Positions 1 through 4,936 of a stretch of DNA of 7,083 nt are shown in pieces (the stretch's first letter is position 1; each line of letters begins with the position of its first letter). The notes under the pieces were generated by a model, which was given only the letters and a program-made list of their open reading frames with translations, had not been told where the DNA came from and did no database searches. The translations under genes and the position numbers were made by a program. The stretch comes from Rhodospira sp. (GTDB lineage: Bacteria > Pseudomonadota > Alphaproteobacteria > Rhodospirillales > Rhodospirillaceae): assembly GCA_028277295.1 (NCBI GenBank), contig JANQGN010000037.1:1-7083 (forward strand), read 5' to 3'.

Positions 1-1
1 T

Positions 2-283
2 GGGGCCGGGGCGCGTGCTCCGGGGTGGCGCCTGGGTGAGGCCGGGTTGCGTCCCCTGGCCCGCGCCCTGACCGACCGCTATGATCTGGTGGTCGTCGAC
101 GGTCCCGGGGCCGGAGACAATGCCGATGCCGCCGCCTGGGCGGCCGTCGCCGACCAGGTGGTGTTCGCCCTGGCGCCGCGCCGCAGTCGCCAGGGTCACG
201 TGATCGAGGCGTTGCGGGTGCTGCGATCGGCCCGGGCGCCCCTGTCCGGTCTGGTTGTTAACCGCACCGTCCACAGGGCTTGA
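2..283 (+). CDS. CpsD/BY-kinase-like P-loop ATPase, C-terminal end (5' truncated by window)
   Basis: The reading frame is open from the window edge (base 2) to the TGA at 281-283, so only about the last 93 residues are present. The visible part has a Walker-B-type strand, YDLVVVDGPG, followed by an alanine-rich helix, the strand ADQVVFALAP, and the ending GLVVNR. This order is characteristic of the MinD/CpsD-like fold of bacterial tyrosine autokinases and Wzz-linked ATPases that control EPS polymerisation and export at the inner membrane. The Walker A loop would lie upstream of the window. The protein stops just after VNRTVHRA and lacks the tyrosine-rich tail of classical BY-kinases. It may therefore be a tail-less autokinase relative or an ATPase without autophosphorylation. 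The downstream hydrolase and glycosyltransferase support an EPS role. A generic ParA/MinD-family ATPase remains possible. Confidence 0.7.
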   Translation, partial: GAGARAPGWRLGEAGLRPLARALTDRYDLVVVDGPGAGDNADAAAWAAVADQVVFALAPRRSRQGHVIEALRVLRSARAPLSGLVVNRTVHRA

Positions 284-346
284 GAGGCGGGCGCTGCTCG
301 CGTTCGTCCGTTGACCCGTGCGATGGGGAGGGAACCCGAGGTCACC

Positions 347-1792
347 ATGGACCCAGCCGCCCTTGATGCGCTGCCGTTGTTCGCGCCATCCGGCCGGCTG
401 GTGCCCGAGATGCATGTGACGGACCGGTGGACGGGTGGCTATCGGGGCGCGGTGACCGTCACCAACCGTGGCGGACGAGCCGCCGACGGCTGGAGCCTGC
501 GGCTGTTTCTGCCGGAGGGCTGGGCCGTGGCCGAAAGCGCCGGCGTGCGGGTCATTGAAACCGGCGACGGTTTCCGGGCCGAGCCCGACGAGCCCTGGGC
601 GCGCCGAATCGAGTCCGGGGGCAGCGTCACCTTTGGCCTCACGATGGCGCGCCGGGCCTCGGGCACGGTGCTGGAGGCATCGCGGGCCCCAGAATCGCAG
701 ACCCCAGAGATGCTCGCCGCGCCCACCGGGGCGTTCGCGCCGCGCTGGATGGGCTTCAATTTCGGGTCCTGGTGGCGGGACAGCTTTGGGTCGAGCGGTT
801 CCTTCCGGGCCCTGGCCAATCTGGCGGCGACGGGCGCGAACGCGGTGGCCATCGTCCCCACCCGATACGTCGCCGATCTTGCCGCCAGCGAGATTTTCGA
901 GAACCACCAGAGCGAGCCAGACGCCAACGTGGTTGCCATGATGCGCGCGGCCCGCGACCTGGGCCTCGCGGTGGTGCTGAAACCGCATGTGGATCCCGCG
1001 GATTTTTCCATGCGACATCGGCTGCAACCGGCCGATCCGGATCGCTTCTTCGCCAGCTACGAGGCCATGATGGTGCATTACGCCCGCTTGGCCCAGGCCG
1101 AGGGCGCCGCCCTGTTCGTGATCGGCACCGAACTGGTGGACTTGACCGAGCCCCGGCACGAGGCGCGCTGGCGGGCGCTGATCGCGGCGGTGCGGGCTGT
1201 CTACGACGGCCCGCTGACCTATGCCGCCAACTACGGGGAAGAGCTGCGGGTGCCGTTCTGGGACGCGCTCGACTACATCGGCGTCGACATGTACGCGCCG
1301 TTGATGACGGCCGCCGATCCGTCGCTGGATCAGGTGGTCGCCGCCTGGCTGGAGCCACCCCGACACGACTTCACCGATCATGTCTACGGTGGCCGGCCGC
1401 TGGTGGAGGCGATGGCCGCCCTGTCGGCGCGCCACGACCGGCCGGTTCTGTTCACCGAGATCGGCTATCGGTCCATTGATGGGGCCGGCACCGGCGAGGC
1501 CATGACCTGCGGCGACACCGGCCCCGCCGATCCCGAGGAACAGGCGGCGTTCTATCGGGGATTCGCCCGCGCGATGACCACGGCCGGGGCCGACTGGCTG
1601 GCCGGGGTGTTCTTCTGGGACTGGTCGGTGGAGCCGGCGTTGACGGGACGCCCGATCCCCGACGCCCACGGGTTTTCGGTGGCGGGAAAGCCGGCGGCGG
1701 TCGTGTTTCGTGATCACTTGGCCCCGTTGGCGCGCTCGTCGCCGGCCAGCGACGAGCGCGACCGGGCCGGGGGGGAGGGCGGTCAACCATGA
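347..1792 (+). CDS. CBM2-like domain + GH113-like glycoside hydrolase, no signal peptide
   Basis: The protein has 481 residues. The ATG at 347 is chosen because GAGG (338-341) sits 5 nt upstream; a TTG at 311 in the same frame would add 12 unremarkable residues. Residues ~22-105 resemble a family 2 carbohydrate-binding module: VTVTNRGG (36-43), GWSLRLFLPEGW (48-59) and GGSVTFGL (91-98), with several aromatic tryptophans. Residues ~132-458 look like a clan GH-A TIM barrel of the GH113 type: GFNFGSWW (136-143), FVIGTEL with the likely acid/base Glu262, DYIGVDMYAPL (309-319), FTEIGY with the likely nucleophile Glu371, and FFWDW (422-426). Known GH113 enzymes are beta-1,4-mannanases, so cleavage or trimming of a mannose- or glucose-containing chain is inferred. 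No Sec leader is visible, which is odd for an enzyme with a polysaccharide-binding module. The last ~20 residues are low-complexity. The stop overlaps the next start (ATGA, 1789-1792), implying translational coupling with the GT2 gene. Confidence 0.82.
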   Translation: MDPAALDALPLFAPSGRLVPEMHVTDRWTGGYRGAVTVTNRGGRAADGWSLRLFLPEGWAVAESAGVRVIETGDGFRAEPDEPWARRIESGGSVTFGLTMARRASGTVLEASRAPESQTPEMLAAPTGAFAPRWMGFNFGSWWRDSFGSSGSFRALANLAATGANAVAIVPTRYVADLAASEIFENHQSEPDANVVAMMRAARDLGLAVVLKPHVDPADFSMRHRLQPADPDRFFASYEAMMVHYARLAQAEGAALFVIGTELVDLTEPRHEARWRALIAAVRAVYDGPLTYAANYGEELRVPFWDALDYIGVDMYAPLMTAADPSLDQVVAAWLEPPRHDFTDHVYGGRPLVEAMAALSARHDRPVLFTEIGYRSIDGAGTGEAMTCGDTGPADPEEQAAFYRGFARAMTTAGADWLAGVFFWDWSVEPALTGRPIPDAHGFSVAGKPAAVVFRDHLAPLARSSPASDERDRAGGEGGQP

Positions 1793-2754
1793 TCGCGCCG
1801 CTGGTGTCCGTGCTGATTCCCACCTATCGCCGTCCGGCGCTGCTGGCGCGGGCATTGCGCGGATGCGCGGCCCAAAGGGGTGTCGACCTGGGTCGGGTGG
1901 AGGTGGTGGTGGTGGACAACGATCCAGACGGCTCGGCGGCGGCGACCCTGGACGCCTTCCGCGCCCACCATGCCGACGCGAACCCCGGCATTCTCCGTCT
2001 GGTGTTGGTTCACGAGCCACGCCCGGGCATCTCGCATGCGCGCAACGCGGCGCTGGCCTCGGCCACCGCCGCCCGGGTGGTGTTCCTGGACGACGACCAG
2101 TGTCCGGCGCCCGAGTGGCTGGCGGCGCTGTTGGCCACCGCGTCGGCCACCGGCGCGGCCGCCGTGTTCGGTCCGGTGGGACCCGAGCTGGACTGTGCCC
2201 CCGACCATCCGCTGCGGCCCTTTCTGACGGCCTACTTCGGGCGTGCCGTCACGCGGCCGGAGGGGAGCGACATCACCGACCTGGCCGCCCGCATGGGAAC
2301 TCAGAACTCCCTGTTTGATCGAGACGTTCAGCCGTTGCCATGCACGCCGGCGCCGTTCGATGTGGATCTGGGGCGCGTTGGCGGAGAGGACTCCGTGTTG
2401 CTGCGGCGCCTGGTGGCGGCCGGTGGGCGCCTGGCCTGGAGCGCGGCCGCCCGCGTGACCGAGCACGTGCCCGCGCATCGCTGCACGCTGGCCTATGTGC
2501 GCCGGCGCCGCTTTCGGGATGGGCAAATCCGTGTCTTCGCGGGGTTGCGTGTGCCCCGTCCACGTCGCTGGGTGGTGCCGCTGTGGATGGCGGCCGGCCT
2601 GGCGCAGGCCGGCGCGCACGCGGTCCTCTGGATTCTGGGCCTGCTGCGCCGCAGCGCGGATCGCGGACGCCATGTCGCGCAGATGTGGGGCGGGCTGGGC
2701 AAGGTGCTGTGGATGCCGGGCTTTCGCTTTCCATTGTACGGCGGCGACGGTTGA
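1789..2754 (+). CDS. Family 2 glycosyltransferase, ExoM-like
   Basis: The protein has 321 residues and starts at an ATG preceded by GGGGGAGGG (1771-1779) with a 9-nt gap. It is an inverting GT-A enzyme expected to move a sugar from a nucleotide donor to a lipid-linked oligosaccharide at the inner membrane. Visible GT2 landmarks are SVLIPTYRRP (7-16), VVDNDPDG (41-48), PGISHARNAAL (79-89), the metal-binding FLDDD (99-103), FGPVGP (127-132) and GGED (198-201), the likely catalytic-base region. The GISHARN, DDD and GGED spacing, with a following EHVP and GQ region, recalls ExoM-type transferases of succinoglycan synthesis, but the donor and acceptor cannot be read from sequence. A hydrophobic stretch at ~262-286, followed by basic residues, may anchor it to the membrane. 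It is translationally coupled to the upstream hydrolase and appears to be the last gene of this strand-plus EPS block. Confidence 0.9.
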   Translation: MIAPLVSVLIPTYRRPALLARALRGCAAQRGVDLGRVEVVVVDNDPDGSAAATLDAFRAHHADANPGILRLVLVHEPRPGISHARNAALASATAARVVFLDDDQCPAPEWLAALLATASATGAAAVFGPVGPELDCAPDHPLRPFLTAYFGRAVTRPEGSDITDLAARMGTQNSLFDRDVQPLPCTPAPFDVDLGRVGGEDSVLLRRLVAAGGRLAWSAAARVTEHVPAHRCTLAYVRRRRFRDGQIRVFAGLRVPRPRRWVVPLWMAAGLAQAGAHAVLWILGLLRRSADRGRHVAQMWGGLGKVLWMPGFRFPLYGGDG

Positions 2755-2768
2755 CCGTGGGCGAGAGA

Positions 2769-2795
2769 GCGGGCGCCGTGTTTTTGCCTGCCCGC
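2769..2795 (+). terminator. Weak hairpin just after the GT2 gene
   Basis: GCGGGC (2769-2774) can pair with GCCCGC (2790-2795) across a 15-nt loop that contains a run of five T. It lies 15 bases after the GT2 stop, where the EPS block would end. The T run is in the loop rather than after the stem, so this is not a textbook intrinsic terminator. Confidence 0.2.
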
Positions 2796-2800
2796 CGGAG

Positions 2801-2814
2801 CGTAACATGTTACG
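2801..2814. promoter_or_regulatory. Perfect 14-bp palindrome, candidate operator
   Basis: CGTAACATGTTACG is a perfect 14-bp palindrome in a GC-rich intergenic region and is itself AT-richer than its surroundings. It lies 47 bases after the GT2 stop and 37 bases before the ATG of a doubtful small ORF at 2851. Its form (GTAAC-AT-GTTAC) is what a dimeric helix-turn-helix repressor or activator would bind. The regulator cannot be named from sequence. A TTGCCT at 2784-2789 stands 17 nt before ATGTTA (2807-2812), so the site could overlap a weak promoter. Confidence 0.35.
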
Positions 2815-2850
2815 ATTCTGTATTCGGTTGAAATGAAGGGGGGCGCGACC

Positions 2851-3045
2851 ATGGCCATGACTTCACGCGCCGCTGTCCTAGAGCACATCCCGAACGATCC
2901 GAACCGGATCGCGACGACGATTTGCTTGGATATCAGAATGTTAGAGCCCGTCCGGAAAGTCTCGGGAGCCACAATATGGTGTGTGCCTGCGCCCGAATCG
3001 CATGCCGTATGTGGTGTCTCGCAAGGCTTTCCGGACAGACACTGA
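2851..3045 (+). CDS. Doubtful small ORF (64 aa), overlapping a MITE-like element
   Basis: The ATG at 2851 is preceded by AAGGGGGG (2834-2841) at 9 nt, a good ribosome-binding spacing, and the frame runs to a TGA at 3043-3045. The first ~30 residues (MAMTSRAAVLEHIPNDPNRI and following) precede the palindromic element, and the rest is read through the element itself. I do not recognise the protein. One reading is a small host gene interrupted by the insertion. However, joining the flanks without the element gives only about five more codons before a stop, so no longer ancestral ORF is restored. It may equally be a chance frame. Confidence 0.18.
   Translation: MAMTSRAAVLEHIPNDPNRIATTICLDIRMLEPVRKVSGATIWCVPAPESHAVCGVSQGFPDRH
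2895..2911. repeat. Perfect 7-3-7 inverted repeat
   Basis: CGATCCG-AAC-CGGATCG is a perfect inverted repeat with 7-bp arms and a 3-nt spacer. It can be read as an operator-like dyad in DNA or as a tight RNA hairpin. It lies inside the doubtful small ORF, about 80 bases after the 14-bp palindrome. Confidence 0.35.
2944..3042. mobile_element. 99-bp MITE-like palindromic element
   Basis: The left end GAGCCCGTCCGGAAAG and the reverse complement of the right end, GTGTCTGTCCGGAAAG, match at 13 of 16 bases, including ten in a row (2950-2959 with 3027-3036). Imperfect complementarity continues inwards (left CTCGGGAG and CCACAATATGG against right-arm counterparts at ~3005-3025), so nearly the whole element can fold into one long stem. 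It is flanked by TTA (2941-2943) and TGA (3043-3045). The TNA pattern recalls the 3-bp target duplications of some IS5-family groups, although the middle base differs. No transposase is encoded. It could also be a structured RNA or an IS remnant. Confidence 0.45.
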
Positions 3046-3181
3046 GAGCATGGTGGGTGAGTTCAAAATCGCGCAGCAGGCCCTAGAGGGGGCGCGCGAG
3101 TGACCCTCGTTGGTCTTGCGCCGTGGTTGGGTGTTGCGTGATTCGGATGTGTGCTGCCTTGGGGGGACATCGGGGGGAATT
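3046..3181 (+). other. Leader region of the FecR gene
   Basis: This stretch lies between the MITE-like element and the FecR ATG. It holds a possible 17-codon peptide frame (ATG at 3050 to TGA at 3101-3103, MVGEFKIAQQALEGARE), which has no clear ribosome-binding site and is not convincing. It also has two G-rich runs (3161-3166 and 3172-3177), the second serving as the probable ribosome-binding site. I found no well-matched sigma-70 -35/-10 pair. Confidence 0.3.
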
Positions 3182-3688
3182 ATGAACATACGCCGCGTCT
3201 ATCCCCGCCGTTACTGGGCATCGGCGGCTATGCAAGGGATTGCGTTGGGTCTTGCCGTGGTCATGGTGGTGGCCGCGCCGGGGACGGTCGCCAAGGCCGA
3301 GACACCAGACGAGAGTATCGGCCGTGTCAAAACCCTGGATGGCGAGGTTTCGGTGGTGCGCGCTGGTGATACGCTGCCCGTGGCGCTCGGCGATGCGATC
3401 GTCTTGATGGATGAGGTTCGGACCGGCGCCGATGGCAGCGTGGGCATCACCTTCGACGACGAGACCCTGCTATCCCTGGGACCCGAGAGCGTGATGGTGA
3501 TCGACGAGATGGTGTATGCGCCGGCCACCGGGGATGCCAGCTTCTCGGCGAACCTGCTGGGCGGCAGCCTGTCCTACGTCTCGGGCGGGATCGCCAAGCT
3601 GCGCCCGGCCAACGTGCGCCTGTCCACGCCCACGGCCACCATCGGCATTCGCGGAACCGCCCTGGCCATCCGCACGCCCAAACGGTGA
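3182..3688 (+). CDS. Secreted FecR-domain protein
   Basis: The protein has 168 residues. The ATG at 3182 follows GGGGGGA (3172-3178) and gives a proper leader; in-frame codons further upstream add no sense. Residues 1-39 form a Sec signal peptide: a basic start (NIRRVYPRR), a hydrophobic core (~18-32), and probable cleavage after AKA (37-39). Residues ~45-165 match the FecR fold: GRVKTLDGEVSVVR, GDAIVLMDEVRTGADGSVGI, LSLGPES, LLGGSLSYVSG, and the closing TPTATIGIRGT (149-159). It has no transmembrane anti-sigma segment, so it is the free periplasmic type rather than the FecR of the iron-dicitrate sigma-factor system. The protein ends soon after GIRGT, as short members of this group do. Its partner is probably the OmpA-family gene 59 bases downstream on the same strand. 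The molecular role is unknown; a scaffold or sensor function is inference. Confidence 0.88.
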   Translation: MNIRRVYPRRYWASAAMQGIALGLAVVMVVAAPGTVAKAETPDESIGRVKTLDGEVSVVRAGDTLPVALGDAIVLMDEVRTGADGSVGITFDDETLLSLGPESVMVIDEMVYAPATGDASFSANLLGGSLSYVSGGIAKLRPANVRLSTPTATIGIRGTALAIRTPKR

Positions 3689-3747
3689 TCCCCCGTCAGC
3701 CTCGGGCTCCCGCGGTCCCGTGTGCCCCTCTCCGGAGACTGTGCCCC

Positions 3748-4911
3748 ATGCCTTGCGTGCCGTTGCGTCCCCTGTTCAGACGCGTCCGGCCGAGTGCCCC
3801 GATCGCCCGCAGGATCATGACGTTGGGCCTGGCCCTGGCTCTGGCCGGCGCGCCTCTCGTGTTTGGGTCCGGCTCTCGCGCCCTCGCTGGGTCGTGGGCC
3901 GAACGGTCCGGCATGGGCGGGATTCATGACCCGTGGAATGTGGACGCGGTCGTCGCCGCGGGGCCGATCGACGGGTACGATTCCTATCATGAGGCAATGT
4001 TTGGCGTCTTCGTAGCCCTGGCCCGGGACCGGGAAGGTGTTCTCGACTGGCGTGGTGTCGAGTTCTACCTCGATAAGGCCAAGCGCATGCTCAAGGGCGA
4101 GTTGCCCGATCCCACCGTGGTCTACGATCCGGCCCTGATGATCCTCTGGCGGGCGCCGCTGGAGGCCGCGCGGGCCCGGTTCATGGCCGCCCGCGATGCG
4201 GGTGGGCGATCCCTGGCCCCCGATGCCCTGGCCCAGGCCCACGGCTTCCTGGACTGCTGGATACGCGAGGCCATGGAGAACCAGGTGGGCGTGGAACTGC
4301 CCGAGCAGATGGAATGCCGGATGTCGTTTGACTGGGCGATGCTGGAGGTCGAGCACAAAATGTCCAGCGACGCCATCGTCCTGCTGCCGGGCCCCGACGG
4401 CGCCGTTGGCGCCGCGGTGGTGCGCGCCCGTGCTGGCGGCGGACAGGGCCTGACGCTGGCGACGGCTGGCGCGGGCGGGGCGTTGTCGGCGGGGGGCACC
4501 GAGCCTCGCCCCGTGTCCTTCAGCGAGGCCGACACCGAAACCCTGTTCGGTGGTGCCCTGGCCGCGCAGCCGCCCCCACCCAGGCGCTTCACGCTGTTCG
4601 GGTTTCAAGCCGGCGCCGCCGCCTTGCCCGCTGGCGCGGGCGTGGTGTTGGCCGAGGTCGTCGCCGAGGCCCGGAGACGGCAGGCCTATGATGTGCAGAT
4701 CGTTGGCTTCACGGATACCGTGGGTGATCCGGCCGTCAACGAACGTCTCGGGGCGCAGCGGGCCACGGCCGTCCGGCGGCAGTTGATCGCCGGGGGGCTC
4801 GACCAGAGGTACCTGGACATTGCCGGCGAGGGCGAGACCCTGCTGGCCGTGGAGACCGGCGACAATGTGGACGAGGAACGCAACCGCCGGGTGGTGGTGA
4901 CGGTGCGCTGA
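3748..4911 (+). CDS. OmpA-family protein with novel-looking N-terminal region
   Basis: The protein has 387 residues. The ATG at 3748 has GGAGA (3734-3738) 9 nt upstream; a GTG at 3685 overlapping the FecR stop is in frame but has a worse context. A long basic n-region precedes a hydrophobic core (~24-40), with likely signal cleavage after ALA (~45-47). Residues ~58-215 are an uncharacterised region with many charged helices and a Cys pair, LDCW (Cys170) and MECR (Cys190). Such a segment precedes OmpA domains in some alphaproteobacterial proteins. Residues ~216-281 are a variable Gly/Ala/Pro-rich linker. Residues ~282-387 are an OmpA C-terminal peptidoglycan-binding domain: GFTDTVGD with Asp323, N..L...RA with Arg338 (the Asp-Arg spacing used to hold diaminopimelate), and ERNRRVVVTV near the end. 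It probably tethers the envelope to peptidoglycan and forms an operon with the FecR gene. There is no N-terminal beta-barrel and no lipobox. Confidence 0.87.
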   Translation: MPCVPLRPLFRRVRPSAPIARRIMTLGLALALAGAPLVFGSGSRALAGSWAERSGMGGIHDPWNVDAVVAAGPIDGYDSYHEAMFGVFVALARDREGVLDWRGVEFYLDKAKRMLKGELPDPTVVYDPALMILWRAPLEAARARFMAARDAGGRSLAPDALAQAHGFLDCWIREAMENQVGVELPEQMECRMSFDWAMLEVEHKMSSDAIVLLPGPDGAVGAAVVRARAGGGQGLTLATAGAGGALSAGGTEPRPVSFSEADTETLFGGALAAQPPPPRRFTLFGFQAGAAALPAGAGVVLAEVVAEARRRQAYDVQIVGFTDTVGDPAVNERLGAQRATAVRRQLIAGGLDQRYLDIAGEGETLLAVETGDNVDEERNRRVVVTVR

Positions 4912-4915
4912 GGTT

Positions 4916-4932
4916 TCCCGACGGAGCCGGGA
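4916..4932. terminator. Weak hairpin between convergent genes
   Basis: TCCCG (4916-4920) and CGGGA (4928-4932) form a 5-bp stem with a 7-nt loop in the 25-bp gap between the convergent OmpA-family and manC genes. The position suits a shared terminator, but the stem is short and no T tract follows on either strand. Confidence 0.2.
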
Positions 4933-4936
4933 TCAA

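Noticed and set aside
311..346. TTG start at 311 for the hydrolase
   Set aside because: The ATG at 347 has GAGG at a good distance, and the 12 extra residues add no leader or domain.
439..1358. Minus-strand open frames of 190 and 200 codons
   Set aside because: They overlap each other and lie opposite the well-supported GH113-like gene. They show Arg/Pro-rich shadow composition.
1783..2808. 341-codon open frame on the minus strand
   Set aside because: It lies antisense to the clear GT2 gene. Its translation is rich in Arg, His and Gln without any domain, as expected of a GC-rich shadow frame.
3018..3028. CTCGCAAGGCT shared with 6932-6942
   Set aside because: An 11-bp match in 7 kb without flanking similarity is likely to be chance.
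3050..3103. 17-codon peptide frame before the FecR gene
   Set aside because: It has no clear ribosome-binding site and no resemblance to a known leader peptide.
3120..3140. Sigma-54-like site (GTGGTTGGGTGTTGCG) upstream of the FecR gene
   Set aside because: The GG to GC distance is 9 nt instead of the required 10, and the TGGCAC block is poor.
3685..3747. GTG start at 3685 overlapping the FecR stop
   Set aside because: The ATG at 3748 has GGAGA at 9 nt and still gives a complete signal peptide. The GTG extension is a Pro/Arg-rich stretch of no evident use.
3574..4608. 344-codon open frame on the minus strand
   Set aside because: It is antisense to the OmpA-family gene, with low-complexity composition and no recognisable motif.
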